Source: Pseudorhizobium flavum
GTDB lineage: Bacteria; Pseudomonadota; Alphaproteobacteria; Rhizobiales; Rhizobiaceae
Direction of reading: 5' to 3'
Assembly (NCBI RefSeq): GCF_902502825.2
Contig: NZ_LR723670.1
Span: 1,922,001 to 1,986,000, forward strand
Length of the DNA: 64,000 nt
Under the pieces are notes generated by a model. That model saw nothing but the letters and a program-made list of their open reading frames with translations, was not told the DNA's origin and ran no database searches. The position numbers and the translations under genes were made by a program. This document shows, piece by piece, positions 1 to 9,365 of the stretch (position 1 is the first letter of the stretch; every line of letters starts with the position of its first letter).

Positions 1-141
1 GAGCCTCTGGCGGAATGCGTTCTCGTAGGGAATGCCAAGGAAGGCTCCACGCTCCACGCGACGTCCGCCATCTGTATGCAAGAGGGCAATATCGATGCCA
101 TCCATCGATGTCCCGCTCATGAGGCCGATTGCTGTTTTCAT
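1..141 (-). CDS. anmK: Anhydro-N-acetylmuramic acid kinase, 5' end only
   Basis: Partial gene running off the left edge; only the first 47 codons are present and they are open throughout. The N-terminus reads [20 protein letters not shown], the AnmK phosphate-binding start with the [12 protein letters not shown] signature. The enzyme phosphorylates 1,6-anhydro-MurNAc from cell-wall turnover and opens its anhydro ring, giving MurNAc-6-phosphate for recycling in the cytoplasm. An in-frame ATG at 150 would add three residues (MDG); I prefer the ATG at 141 because it matches the usual family start. It is divergent from tyrS. The family call is firm; the rest of the gene cannot be judged. Confidence 0.9.
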   Translation of the reverse strand, partial: MKTAIGLMSGTSMDGIDIALLHTDGGRRVERGAFLGIPYENAFRQRL

Positions 142-240
142 CCCGTCCATTGATGGCATCCAGAATCAATTTTGGAGTGATTATGCGCGAAAACAGTGGT
201 AGAGGCCCGCGCGTATCCGGAATTCCTTTCAGAGAACGTC

Positions 241-1497
241 ATGTCCAGCTTCAAGTCCGATTTCCTCCGCACCATGCATGAGCGCGGCTTCATCCATCAG
301 GTTTCCGATGAAAGCGGCCTCGATGACCTGCTCGCGAAGGAGAGCGTGACGGCCTATATCGGCTTCGACCCGACCGCTCCCAGTCTGCATGCCGGCGGGC
401 TCATCCAGATCATGATGCTGCACTGGCTACAGGCAATAGGTCACCAGCCCATTTCCCTTATGGGTGGCGGCACCGGCATGGTCGGCGATCCTTCCTTCAA
501 GGAGGAAGCACGCCAGCTGATGACCATCGACACGATCGAGAGCAATATCGCGTCGATCAAGCGGGTGTTCTCCAACTACCTCGACTATGACAAGGGCCCC
601 AAGGGCGGTGCCCTCATGGTGAACAATGCCGAATGGCTTCGCGAGCTGAACTACCTCGAGTTCCTGCGCGATGTCGGACGCCATTTCTCCGTCAACCGCA
701 TGTTGTCCTTCGACAGCGTGAAAACGCGCCTCGACCGAGAGCAGTCGCTGTCATTCCTTGAATTCAATTACATGATCCTCCAGGCCTACGACTTCGTAGA
801 GTTGAACAAGCGCTACGGATGCCGGCTGCAGATGGGCGGATCGGACCAGTGGGGCAACATCATCAACGGCATCGACCTCGGTCACCGGATGGGGACGCCG
901 CAGCTCTACGCGCTGACCTCGCCGTTGCTGACCACCTCCTCGGGCGCCAAGATGGGCAAGTCCATTAACGGCGCGGTCTGGCTGAACCCCGACATGCTGT
1001 CCGCCTACGACTTCTGGCAGTACTGGCGCAATACGGAGGACGCCGATGTCGCTCGGTTCCTCAAGCTGTACACGACGCTGCCGATGGACGAAATCGCCAG
1101 GCTTTCGGCGCTTGGCGGGACGGAAATCAACGAGGTCAAGAAGATCCTCGCAACTGAAATCACCGCCATGCTGCATGGTCGGCAGGCAGCCGAGGAGGCA
1201 GCCGAGACCGCCCGCAAGACCTTCGAGGAAGGCGCATTGGCCGAAAATCTGCCAACTGTGGAGATACCCACCGCTGAAATCGAAGCGAGGACAGGCCTCC
1301 TTGCGCTGATGGTACGGGCTGGCCTGGCGGCTTCGAACGGCGAAGCGCGCCGGCATGTGCAGGGCGGCGCGGTGAAGATCAACGACCGGCCGGTTGCTGA
1401 CGAACGCACGATGATCGGCAGCTCCGATGTCACGGAAGCGGGCGTCATCAAGCTCTCGCTTGGCAAGAAGAAGCACATCCTCGTCCGCCCGGCCTGA
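241..1497 (+). CDS. tyrS: Tyrosyl-tRNA synthetase
   Basis: Charges tRNA-Tyr with tyrosine; class I cytoplasmic enzyme, 418 aa, the usual length. The HIGH-type motif is the HAGG variant at residues 50-53, after the [12 protein letters not shown] substrate loop; the KMSKS loop is KMGKS at about 237-241 behind [13 protein letters not shown] near 199-207 is the tyrosine/adenylate-binding segment, and residues about 350-415 form the C-terminal S4 RNA-binding domain. I start at the ATG at 241 (MSSFKSDFL) because the in-frame GTG at 196 would add 15 residues unlike the family. Divergent from anmK and convergent with the AsmA-like gene, separated by a short GC hairpin. Confidence 0.96.
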   Translation: MSSFKSDFLRTMHERGFIHQVSDESGLDDLLAKESVTAYIGFDPTAPSLHAGGLIQIMMLHWLQAIGHQPISLMGGGTGMVGDPSFKEEARQLMTIDTIESNIASIKRVFSNYLDYDKGPKGGALMVNNAEWLRELNYLEFLRDVGRHFSVNRMLSFDSVKTRLDREQSLSFLEFNYMILQAYDFVELNKRYGCRLQMGGSDQWGNIINGIDLGHRMGTPQLYALTSPLLTTSSGAKMGKSINGAVWLNPDMLSAYDFWQYWRNTEDADVARFLKLYTTLPMDEIARLSALGGTEINEVKKILATEITAMLHGRQAAEEAAETARKTFEEGALAENLPTVEIPTAEIEARTGLLALMVRAGLAASNGEARRHVQGGAVKINDRPVADERTMIGSSDVTEAGVIKLSLGKKKHILVRPA

Positions 1498-1526
1498 TCC
1501 GCAGGAGGCGGAGCATCTGGAACAGG

Positions 1527-1549
1527 CCCGGCCCGCGCGCCGGGTCTTT
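1527..1549. terminator. GC hairpin between convergent genes
   Basis: CCCGGC (1527-1532) and GCCGGG (1539-1544) form a perfect 6-bp stem with a 6-nt loop, followed on the plus strand by TCTTTC. It lies 30 bases after the tyrS stop and 12 bases before the stop of the opposing AsmA-like gene. The T-run is imperfect, so intrinsic termination is likely but not certain. Confidence 0.5.
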
Positions 1550-1555
1550 CCCGCT

Positions 1556-4500
1556 CTACTGGAATTCGAAGATCTGCCGGAAAATGCCTGGTGCAATGAT
1601 CGACAGCGGATTGATCGTCAGTCGCGGCTCCGCGAATGGCCCCTCCAGCTTGAACGTGATCCCGATCAGACCGCGGTCGCGCCCATTCCCGAGGATGGCG
1701 CCGATGATCGGCAGTTCACCAAACAGTCGGTTCAGCCCATAGGCGGGCATGAAGGTGCCGGTGAGATCGGTGTTGCCTGCAGCATCACGTACCACGCCCT
1801 GGAAGCTTGCACCGATCTGCTCGCCGCGGACGATCCCGTTCTCCACCGCAAGCACGCTGTCGCGGTAGACGATCCTCGCGAAACCACGCTGGAAGCGGGC
1901 GGAACTGATGTCGATATCACGCTTCACCGCAGCATTCAGGCTGCGCCCGTCCTTGCCGACCGGCGTAGACACGAGAGACTGCAGCTTCTCTTCGTTCACC
2001 AAACCAAAGTTGCGAATGTCGATCGAGCCGCTCCAGATGCGTCCTTCCTGCGCCCTCAGTGTGAGGTTCAACAGGCCGCCGCGCATCCTGTTATAGAGAT
2101 TGGCAAAACGCGCAACGGCGCCCGCATCACCACTGGTCAGTGAAATCGTGTTCCCTTGCTGCATGCGGCTGACGACCGCTTCGCCAGTGCTCGTGACCGC
2201 CGAGAGATCAGCCGCCGAGACAGTCCCGCCAGCGGCGGAAAACAGCATCGATACGTTTTGAAGCCTCTCGTCGTTGAAGCCTATCGCCTGGTCGAGTTTC
2301 AGCTCCACCGTGACGTCCATGTCCCCGCCATCGTCTGAGCGACTCGATGAACGCAGCTGGCGAAGCACGGGCCGCATGTCGGCTGATGAACCGGTCACCG
2401 TCACCTGCAGCCCCCCACGTTGTCGCTTCACGCTGGCGGCGAAGTCGTCGCTCGGCGACAGTCGCATCCTGGAAAACTGAGCCGTCTGTAGCGCGCCATC
2501 CTGCAGGGAAAGGCTTCCTTGCGCGCCAAACCCTTCGCCGCTCAGTTCGAAGTTCTCGACCCGGTCAGTCTCTCCGTCCTTCACGACATCGAACGTGGCC
2601 CGCGCCGGAATGCCACTTCCCTTGCTCCAGCCTATTCCGGGGACAGACAGCGTGGCGTTCGTCAGGTCAAGCTTGAGGCTCTGTCGATCGTTTTCGAGCA
2701 GGCGCACTTCGGCCTTCATCGACCCATCGACGATGTCGTCGAGGCCCGGCGTCAACACGTCGCGCTGAGCGTTGTTGAGCGTTGCCGTGACCACCCGCTC
2801 CCTGGCCACCATCGATCGCGTCCCGACAGGCTCAACCAGTGCGATCTCCGCAGGCACGCCGTCGATGGCAGCCTTCGCCTCGAGGCGGGCCGCCTGAGGA
2901 TCGACCTTAAGGACGCCAGATACGTCGCTGACTGATCGCCCGGAGAACTCCTGCGCAACGTTTACGTCGTTCAATTGAATTTCGGTATTCCATGTCGACT
3001 CGGGTGGCTGGTGCTCAGAGATCAACCCGAACTGAGCCGTCACTTTTGCACTTGCAGATCCTGAGAAGTCCTCCGGAGCGAAGTCGGTATCCTTCAGCGC
3101 ATTCAACGGCGGGAAGTCTGCGAGCTCGGCAATCGCGTCGGCGGCCCCCAAGACCTGAAGCGACAGGTCGCCCATCAAGGGCTTTGCATAGGTCGAAGGC
3201 AGCACAAAGCGCGAGTCGCGGACGGCGACTGACCTGCCCGAGGGAAAGTAGGAGGCGGCGGAAGCGATATCGACGTTCATGACCTCGCCACGCAGGTCGA
3301 AACGACCTTCAACATCCCGGAGCGGCGGGATCTGGCCTGGCAGGTTCATTCGGGCGTCGTCGATGGCGAAGCTGATCTGCAATTCATCATCGTCCAGTTC
3401 CAGCGGATGACCCGGTCCTTTCATCCTTCCGGCAGGGATAAACACCGCCAGCGATCCATTCGTGACCGTACCGCCGAACATGTTCTGGGTCGCCCATTCC
3501 CGCGCCTTGCGGGCCATCCAGAACGGCCATAGCTGCTTCACGCCCGTGACCTGCATGCTCGGCAACCGTGCGCCGAAGCTGATCTCCGGCGATTCATCCC
3601 CAAAGCGGACCTTGAGTGAGCCGGCCATGGTTCCTTGGGGACTCGATACCAGCATGTCGTCGAACTGCAGTTCCCGCTCCACGGCAAGGTAGTGCCCCCC
3701 GGCGCGCAGATCGAAGGTCGTCGGTTCTTCGGCGGAACCTTCGGCAACCGCCCGCCCACCGCTGACCAGCAGATTGATACCGAAGCCGGGGCGGGTTTCC
3801 CCCGGCACAAGTCGATTGAGGTCGATGACGGCACCGACGAACGGGACGACTGTCGGCCCGAACCGGATTTCCGACTGGAGCAATTCGAGTGAATGCTTCG
3901 AGAAGTCATAGGCAGCATTGATCGCGCCGCCGGACAATTCCTGCTCTATTCCATCGAAGTAGAAGAGCCCGGGCGAGTTTCGCACTGTGGCAGTGATTGC
4001 CGGAGGTGTGGATTCACGTGCCCTGACTGCCGAGAGATCGACGTCGACCGTACCTTGCACGCCGTCACGAGCGGCGCCGTCATCCGCTCGTCTCAGCAGG
4101 AAGGGCGTGACCTCGAGCTCGCTCAGTGTCGCAGAGAGTGCTGAGGTGACCCCATCCACCACCGACGCGCGGGCAATCAAGGCGGCGGGCTGCCCGTCAA
4201 GACGGACTTCTCCCGTTACAGCGATCTCGCCGGGGTCCGAATGTGCGAGATCCAGTTCATCGACCTGCAAGGTCAGCGGACTGCGCCCCGGGCCCGCAGG
4301 CAGCAGAACCTCGACACCAGATATCCTGATGGATCGGGTTCCAGTCCGCGCCATCAGACCTCTGGCCTCGTCCAGTCTCTGGAACGCCTGCTCCAGAAGG
4401 TCAGGCAGCTTGTCAACCCGCACTTGCGACAGCGCCATCGGCTCGCCCGAGGGCAATGCCCCCGTATCCACATGGATTCCATCGGCCTCCATGTGCCTGA

Positions 4501-4945
4501 TAGAAACACGACCGGCCAGCAGTGCCAGCGGATCGATGGCCATGCGCATCGCCGCAGTTCTGGTGAGGCGCGCGCCGGTCGCCTGCTCGATGATATCCAC
4601 GTCCCGTGCTTCGATCGCTAGGCGGAAGTCGGAATCGAATCGGATCGCGGCTGACCCGACCGAGGCCGCGTAGCGAGGGCCTATCGCATCGTTCAGAGCG
4701 TTCGTAGCTCGGGCAGAGAGCGTGCCGTCGACGATCCCACCCTCGATGGCGAAAATGGAACTGCCGATCGCCGTCAGAACGAGCATTGCCAAGAGAACGA
4801 GCGTCCGACCGATCCGGCGCACTCGCGATCGGGGCGGCGGACAGTGGACGATGATGGCATCCTCCGCCTGGGCGGATGGAAGACGATCGAGCGGCGTTAT
4901 GTCCTTCTTGTTGAAGCTGACCTTTTCGCCCCGGATTTCCGACAT
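1556..4945 (-). CDS. AsmA/YhdP-like (DUF3971) envelope protein
   Basis: Very large protein (1129 aa) with one membrane segment near the N-terminus (about residues 48-68, TLVLLAMLVLTAIGSSIFAI) after a basic stretch, then a long predicted periplasmic beta-rich region rich in repeated short hydrophobic/polar strands. The C-terminus (GRDRGLIGITFKLEGPFAEP then TINPLSIIAPG) matches the AsmA-C/DUF3971 tail of TamB/YhdP-family proteins. Members of that family are proposed bridge-like carriers of phospholipid between inner and outer membranes; a role in outer-membrane lipid homeostasis here is inference. Divergent from bcp with a 109-base gap, convergent with tyrS. Family membership is fairly sure, exact subfamily is not. 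Confidence 0.8.
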   Translation of the reverse strand: MSEIRGEKVSFNKKDITPLDRLPSAQAEDAIIVHCPPPRSRVRRIGRTLVLLAMLVLTAIGSSIFAIEGGIVDGTLSARATNALNDAIGPRYAASVGSAAIRFDSDFRLAIEARDVDIIEQATGARLTRTAAMRMAIDPLALLAGRVSIRHMEADGIHVDTGALPSGEPMALSQVRVDKLPDLLEQAFQRLDEARGLMARTGTRSIRISGVEVLLPAGPGRSPLTLQVDELDLAHSDPGEIAVTGEVRLDGQPAALIARASVVDGVTSALSATLSELEVTPFLLRRADDGAARDGVQGTVDVDLSAVRARESTPPAITATVRNSPGLFYFDGIEQELSGGAINAAYDFSKHSLELLQSEIRFGPTVVPFVGAVIDLNRLVPGETRPGFGINLLVSGGRAVAEGSAEEPTTFDLRAGGHYLAVERELQFDDMLVSSPQGTMAGSLKVRFGDESPEISFGARLPSMQVTGVKQLWPFWMARKAREWATQNMFGGTVTNGSLAVFIPAGRMKGPGHPLELDDDELQISFAIDDARMNLPGQIPPLRDVEGRFDLRGEVMNVDIASAASYFPSGRSVAVRDSRFVLPSTYAKPLMGDLSLQVLGAADAIAELADFPPLNALKDTDFAPEDFSGSASAKVTAQFGLISEHQPPESTWNTEIQLNDVNVAQEFSGRSVSDVSGVLKVDPQAARLEAKAAIDGVPAEIALVEPVGTRSMVARERVVTATLNNAQRDVLTPGLDDIVDGSMKAEVRLLENDRQSLKLDLTNATLSVPGIGWSKGSGIPARATFDVVKDGETDRVENFELSGEGFGAQGSLSLQDGALQTAQFSRMRLSPSDDFAASVKRQRGGLQVTVTGSSADMRPVLRQLRSSSRSDDGGDMDVTVELKLDQAIGFNDERLQNVSMLFSAAGGTVSAADLSAVTSTGEAVVSRMQQGNTISLTSGDAGAVARFANLYNRMRGGLLNLTLRAQEGRIWSGSIDIRNFGLVNEEKLQSLVSTPVGKDGRSLNAAVKRDIDISSARFQRGFARIVYRDSVLAVENGIVRGEQIGASFQGVVRDAAGNTDLTGTFMPAYGLNRLFGELPIIGAILGNGRDRGLIGITFKLEGPFAEPRLTINPLSIIAPGIFRQIFEFQ

Positions 4946-5054
4946 CAGAGAGTATGCCTACCTTCTTGCCGGTGACTGATCTGTTTTCCGGTCGAACTAG
5001 TATACACGAACGAGCGCCTGATGATTCATAATGCTGGCAAAAGAAAGGACGATC

Positions 5055-5522
5055 ATGACGAAGCTGAGTATCGGCGACCATGCCCCAGATTTCACCTTGC
5101 CGCGTGACGGCGGCGGCACGATCTCCCTTCGCGACTTTCGGGGTCGGAACGTCGTCCTGTACTTCTATCCGAAGGACGACACTACCGGTTGCACGGCGGA
5201 GGCGGTTGCCTTCACTGCCCTTCTCCCCGAGTTTGAGGCGTTGAATACGTCGATCATCGGGGTTTCACCCGATTCGGTCTCGAGGCACGACAAGTTCGTG
5301 GCCAAACATGGCCTGCGGGTCATCCTCGCGTCTGACGAGGAAAGTCGGACATCAGAGGCCTATGGCGTCTGGGTGCAGAAAAGCATGTATGGACGCAGCT
5401 ATATGGGCGTCGAGCGCGCCACCTTTCTCATAGGGGATGACGGCCGCATCCGCGCCGTCTGGCCCAAGGTAAAGGTCGCGGGTCATGCGGAAGAGGTGCT
5501 CAAATCGCTCAGAGGCGACTGA
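5055..5522 (+). CDS. bcp: Peroxiredoxin, bacterioferritin comigratory protein type
   Basis: Thiol peroxidase (155 aa) that reduces hydrogen and alkyl peroxides in the cytoplasm. The peroxidatic motif P-x3-T-x2-C is present as P39, T43, C46 ([10 protein letters not shown]). The usual E. coli-type resolving cysteine five residues later is a valine (V51), and no other cysteine is evident in the protein, so it probably works as a 1-Cys enzyme resolved by an external thiol. The start is the ATG at 55 bases after 5000, chosen because AAAGGAC at 5044-5050 sits at ribosome-binding distance; an in-frame ATG at 5031 would add eight untypical residues. It precedes the M23 gene on the same strand with about 100 bases between. 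Confidence 0.9.
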   Translation: MTKLSIGDHAPDFTLPRDGGGTISLRDFRGRNVVLYFYPKDDTTGCTAEAVAFTALLPEFEALNTSIIGVSPDSVSRHDKFVAKHGLRVILASDEESRTSEAYGVWVQKSMYGRSYMGVERATFLIGDDGRIRAVWPKVKVAGHAEEVLKSLRGD

Positions 5523-5561
5523 GCCGGCACCTCTCTTCAACGTCCCACAGTCAACGGTCCA

Positions 5562-5573
5562 TTAACCTTAACC
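5562..5573 (+). promoter_or_regulatory. Tandem TTAACC motif, possible CtrA site
   Basis: TTAACCTTAACC, two direct TTAACC half-motifs, lies 52 bases upstream of the M23 peptidase start. TTAACC is the half-element seen at alphaproteobacterial CtrA-regulated promoters, whose full site is TTAA-N7-TTAA(C). Here the spacing is only 2 bases, so the match is partial. Control of a cell-wall hydrolase by the CckA-CtrA pathway would make sense but is inference. Confidence 0.3.
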
Positions 5574-5624
5574 GGGTGTAATCCCGCCATCGGATGACCT
5601 TGGGTCGGATGGTGGGGCAGCGTC

Positions 5625-6905
5625 TTGGTAGTTTCCGGAAACAGAAAAGCATTTGGTCGCAAGAAGGTCGAGCACGTCTTGATCCTTGCCAGTGGCGAAA
5701 AGGTACGCCACGTGACCATTCGTCCCTGGATGACGGCGGCTGCGGCAATCTTTCTCGCAGTCTTCACGCTTGGCTATCTGGCGGCAACGGGATACCTCGT
5801 CCTTCGGGACGACCTCATCAACGCGACGCTGGCACGGCAGAATCGCATGCAGCGTGACTATGAGGATCGCATATCCGTCCTCAGGGCACAGCTCGACCGG
5901 GTCACCTCCCGGCGAATGATGGACCAGCAGCTGATCGATCAGAAGGTGCAGAAGCTCCTGGAACAGCAGAACGCGCTATTCTCCCGGCATGGAAAGTTAG
6001 GCGATCTATTCGATCGGGCCGCGGAAGTCGGGCTCACGACGCCACCGGTCTCAGTCAAACCTCCCAAAGACGAGCGCGAAGCATCTCTTGGACAAGCAAG
6101 TGACGCGATTCTCGCTCTTCTCGGCAAAGACGAGACTACTCTCCCCGACAATGTTCCCACACTTGCCTATGCGCCCTTGCGGGAAGGTCGATCGGAAAGG
6201 GCCGATCGCATGTTCGCCGACATGTCGCAGTCGCTGCAGCTCCTTGAACAGAACCAGTTGGCCAGCATAGAGGCGCTGACTGTCGACGCATCCGAAACTG
6301 CATCCCAAATCGCCAGAATCATGAAGCGGACCGGCATCGACGTGGATGCCCTTGTGAACGATGGCGACACGGGATTGGGCGGGCCCTTCGTCGAACCGGA
6401 GCCCCTTAGCGATCCATTCGAGACTTCGATCGAGGAACTCGACGCCGCCCTGAACCGGCTGGAGACCCTTCGCGGCACAGCCCTCGCCCTGCCCTACGGC
6501 AATCCGGCCCCCGGAAAGTCGATCACCAGTCGCTACGGCAATCGCATAGACCCGTTCCTCGGGCAACTCGCCTTTCATGCAGGAATCGATTTCCAGGCGT
6601 CGACCGGCGCAAAGGTCGTCAGCACCGGTGCCGGCACAGTGATCGCAGCCGAATATTCGGGCGGTTACGGAAATCTGGTCGAGATCGACCACGGCCACGG
6701 TATCACCACGCGCTTCGGCCATCTTTCCAAGCTGCTCGTCAAGAAGGGCGACCGGGTTTCCGCGGGAGACGTGATCGGCCGTGCCGGAACCACCGGCCGA
6801 TCCACCGGACCCCACGTTCATTACGAGGTTCGGCGAAACGGTCAGGCCGTAGACCCCGTGCACTTTCTCAATGCGGGCATGAAGTTGACCAGCTATCTTA
6901 ACTGA
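5625..6905 (+). CDS. M23 family murein endopeptidase, membrane anchored
   Basis: Peptidoglycan DD-endopeptidase-like protein of 426 aa. Order: basic N-terminus, one membrane segment (about 37-60), a periplasmic coiled coil (about 65-115, rich in Q, R, L), a linker, and a LytM/M23 domain at the C-terminus. Zinc ligands are visible: H318 and D322 in FHAGID, and HVH at 397-399 in GPHVHYEVRR. A catalytic zinc site appears intact, so this may be a hydrolase rather than an EnvC-type activator. The start is TTG at 5625, preceded by GGTGGGG; an in-frame stop at 5595 rules out anything longer. Probably acts in cell-wall growth or division. Confidence 0.88.
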   Translation: MVVSGNRKAFGRKKVEHVLILASGEKVRHVTIRPWMTAAAAIFLAVFTLGYLAATGYLVLRDDLINATLARQNRMQRDYEDRISVLRAQLDRVTSRRMMDQQLIDQKVQKLLEQQNALFSRHGKLGDLFDRAAEVGLTTPPVSVKPPKDEREASLGQASDAILALLGKDETTLPDNVPTLAYAPLREGRSERADRMFADMSQSLQLLEQNQLASIEALTVDASETASQIARIMKRTGIDVDALVNDGDTGLGGPFVEPEPLSDPFETSIEELDAALNRLETLRGTALALPYGNPAPGKSITSRYGNRIDPFLGQLAFHAGIDFQASTGAKVVSTGAGTVIAAEYSGGYGNLVEIDHGHGITTRFGHLSKLLVKKGDRVSAGDVIGRAGTTGRSTGPHVHYEVRRNGQAVDPVHFLNAGMKLTSYLN

Positions 6906-6982
6906 CAGGATTTCAGTTTCGCCCTTGGCTGCATCTTAAGCACGCGCATTCACCACGCTTGCAGCAAACCTCCCGTGTTTCC

Positions 6983-7010
6983 TTGACTTTCCGGTCTTTT
7001 ACCCTTATTT
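6983..7010 (+). promoter_or_regulatory. Candidate promoter upstream of DEAD-box helicase
   Basis: TTGACT (6983-6988) and TTATTT (7005-7010) are spaced by 16 bases, about 78 bases before the helicase start. The -35 is good and the -10 is weak. This lies in the only sizeable gap (182 bases) between the M23 gene and the helicase. Confidence 0.3.
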
Positions 7011-7087
7011 CGCCGCCAGATGTTGGGCACGCGCTGTGCGCCGACCAGTGTGTTCTATGAAGAACCGGAACGGAAACAGATTTCCCT

Positions 7088-8599
7088 TTGACTACATTTG
7101 CTGATCTTGGCCTGAGCCAGAAAGTCCTCTCTGCCGTCACCGACGCCGGCTATACCACACCGACGCCAATTCAGCTGGGTGCGATTCCGCACGCGCTGCA
7201 GCGCCGTGATATCTGCGGCATCGCTCAAACAGGAACGGGAAAGACGGCGTCGTTCGTCCTGCCCATGCTGACCCTTCTGGAGAAGGGCCGCGCCCGCGCC
7301 CGGATGCCGCGCACGCTCATCCTGGAGCCGACCCGCGAACTCGCGGCCCAGGTCGCGGAGAACTTCGAGAAGTACGGCAAGAACCACAAGCTCAACGTAG
7401 CCCTGCTGATCGGCGGCGTCTCCTTTGAGGAGCAGAACCGCAAGCTCGAACGGGGTGCGGACGTGCTGATTTGCACACCTGGCCGGCTGCTCGACCACTG
7501 CGAGCGCGGCAAGCTGCTCATGACCGGAGTGGAAATTCTCGTCATCGACGAAGCTGACCGTATGCTCGACATGGGCTTTATTCCGGATATTGAGCGGATC
7601 GCTAAGATGATCCCGTTCACGCGCCAGACCCTGTTCTTCTCAGCTACCATGCCGCCGGAGATCCAGAAGCTTGCCGACCGTTTCCTGCAGAATCCGGAAC
7701 GTGTCGAAGTCTCGCTGCCCTCTTCGACAGCAACTACCGTAACTCAGCGCCTCGTCGCCGCCCACAACAAGGACTACGAGAAGCGCGCTACCTTGCGCGA
7801 TCTCATCAAGGAACAGGAAGACCTGAAGAACGCCATCATCTTCTGCAATCGCAAGAAGGACGTGGCTGACCTGTTCCGCTCGCTAGAGCGTCACGGCTTC
7901 TCTGTCGGCGCCCTGCACGGCGATATGGATCAGCGTTCGCGCACAACCATGCTGCAGAGCTTCCGCGACGGCGAAATACAGTTGCTGGTTGCCTCTGACG
8001 TCGCAGCGCGAGGACTTGACCTTCCGGACGTTGGCCACGTGTTCAACTTCGATGTGCCGATCCATGCCGAAGATTATGTGCATCGCATCGGTCGCACCGG
8101 CCGGGCGGGCCGATCCGGCAAAGCCTTCACGCTGGTGACACGATCGGATGCCAAGTATCTCGATGCGATCGAGAAACTGATAGACAAGAAGATCGAATGG
8201 TTGAGTGGCGACCTTTCGGAACTGCCCGCGCCGATGGAAAGCCATGACAGCGACCGTGGTCGCAAGGGCCGCGGCCAGGCAAAGGATCGCAGTCGCGACA
8301 AGGATCGCGGACGTGGCAAGCGCAGCGAATCGGCGCCGAAGTCGGAGCCGACCGCAGAGATAGAAACAGTTGAAGAGGTTGCAGTGGAAGCGAGCCAGGA
8401 GCAGAACGGACCAGAGCGCCGGAACGAGAGAAGGTCGCAGCCGACAGCTCGGGCAAGCCGTCCCAACCCTGCAAATGACGACAGCCGTGATCGCCGCTCT
8501 CGCCATCGCCGCGACCATGACGACGGTCCGACACCTATCGGCTTTGGTGACGATATCCCCGCCTTCATGCTGATCGTCGCCAACGCCGGCAAGGCCTGA
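7088..8599 (+). CDS. DEAD-box ATP-dependent RNA helicase, RhlE-like
   Basis: RNA helicase of 503 aa used in ribosome assembly or RNA decay. All core motifs are present: Q-motif region (F4 and GYTTPTPIQ at 21-29), Walker A AQTGTGKT (46-53), PTREL (81-85), DEAD (154-157), SAT (185-187) and HRIGRTGRAGR (332-342). After about residue 375 there is a low-complexity basic/acidic tail rich in DR, GR, KDR and E, ending in a conserved-looking GDDIPAFMLIVA segment; such tails usually tether the enzyme to RNA. The start is TTG at 7088 after GGAAACAG; no in-frame ATG fits. A Nudix gene follows by 6 bases, so the two are probably cotranscribed. Confidence 0.92.
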   Translation: MTTFADLGLSQKVLSAVTDAGYTTPTPIQLGAIPHALQRRDICGIAQTGTGKTASFVLPMLTLLEKGRARARMPRTLILEPTRELAAQVAENFEKYGKNHKLNVALLIGGVSFEEQNRKLERGADVLICTPGRLLDHCERGKLLMTGVEILVIDEADRMLDMGFIPDIERIAKMIPFTRQTLFFSATMPPEIQKLADRFLQNPERVEVSLPSSTATTVTQRLVAAHNKDYEKRATLRDLIKEQEDLKNAIIFCNRKKDVADLFRSLERHGFSVGALHGDMDQRSRTTMLQSFRDGEIQLLVASDVAARGLDLPDVGHVFNFDVPIHAEDYVHRIGRTGRAGRSGKAFTLVTRSDAKYLDAIEKLIDKKIEWLSGDLSELPAPMESHDSDRGRKGRGQAKDRSRDKDRGRGKRSESAPKSEPTAEIETVEEVAVEASQEQNGPERRNERRSQPTARASRPNPANDDSRDRRSRHRRDHDDGPTPIGFGDDIPAFMLIVANAGKA

Positions 8600-8605
8600 A
8601 CCATC

Positions 8606-9031
8606 GTGGCATCCGCAAGACCCGGCATTGATTTCCCGGGGGTTGGTACTGGCCTCGTGATCCTCAATGGTGAAGGCAAGGTTTTGCTTTGCCGCAGGCT
8701 GCGTGCGCCTGAAGCGGGCCACTGGAACATCGTTGGCGGCAAGGTGGATCCGATGGAGCCTGCTGCGGTGGCCGCACGCCGGGAGGCCGAAGAAGAAACG
8801 GGCCTGCAGATCGGCAGCGTCGAACCGCTTTGCATCACCGAGCAGATCATCGAGGCGGATCGCCAGCACTGGGTCTCGCTGATCTACGTGACGCGGGACT
8901 TCTCGGGCGAAGAAAGCCTGACGGAGCCGGACAAGCTCTCCGAGATTGGATGGTTCGATCCCGCCGAGCCACCATCCCCCCTCTCTGTCTTCGCCTCGGA
9001 AGCCTTTGCGGCGCTCAGGTCGCGCGCCTGA
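8606..9031 (+). CDS. Nudix hydrolase
   Basis: Small phosphohydrolase of 141 aa that cleaves a nucleoside diphosphate linked to another group. The full Nudix box G-x5-E-x7-REUxEExGU is present at residues 45-67 (G45, E51, R59-E60, E63-E64, G66). Upstream, RRLRAPEAGHWNIVGG is the usual lead-in of MutT/ADP-ribose-type members. Substrate cannot be read from sequence. GTG start at 8606, only six bases after the helicase stop; convergent with the TfoX-N gene, whose stop is one base away from its own. Confidence 0.9.
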   Translation: MASARPGIDFPGVGTGLVILNGEGKVLLCRRLRAPEAGHWNIVGGKVDPMEPAAVAARREAEEETGLQIGSVEPLCITEQIIEADRQHWVSLIYVTRDFSGEESLTEPDKLSEIGWFDPAEPPSPLSVFASEAFAALRSRA

Positions 9032-9032
9032 A

Positions 9033-9362
9033 CTAGGTCGGGCTTTGGGCCCGCAACGCCGCCTCGTAAGCCAGACGCAGCCACTTTTGTAGAGTATCCG
9101 GATCATCGAGAGCTTCGTCGGGAATGGTCCAGTAGGGCATGGCTGCCGGTTTCCCCTTCTTGCTTTCGTATGTCCACTGCCGAGCGCCGGCGGCACGGAA
9201 TTCCGCGGCACTCGTGGCATCCGCCTTCAGGAGCAGTTCGCCATCGGACAATTCGAGGGCGATGATCAGACCCTGGTGATAGATGCCCTTGCCGCCGAAC
9301 ATGCGCTTGATCGTGACGGGTCCCAATGGCTCGAACATTTCCTCGATGGCATCATTATTCAT
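9033..9362 (-). CDS. TfoX N-terminal domain protein
   Basis: Protein of 109 aa made only of a TfoX N-terminal domain: IEEMFEPLGPVTIKRMFGGK near the start and the W-YESKKGKPAAMPYW segment in the middle are typical. In gammaproteobacteria full-length TfoX/Sxy regulates competence, but stand-alone N-domains in rhizobia have no settled function. It is the last gene of the minus-strand molybdenum-hydroxylase maturation operon, starting three bases after the stop of the gene upstream. That link may be transcriptional only. Confidence 0.85.
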   Translation of the reverse strand: MNNDAIEEMFEPLGPVTIKRMFGGKGIYHQGLIIALELSDGELLLKADATSAAEFRAAGARQWTYESKKGKPAAMPYWTIPDEALDDPDTLQKWLRLAYEAALRAQSPT

Positions 9363-9365
9363 CGT

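Noticed and set aside
7883..9220. 445-codon minus-strand open frame over helicase and Nudix genes
   Set aside because: It crosses two well-supported plus-strand genes and their junction; no domain or ribosome-binding site is visible.
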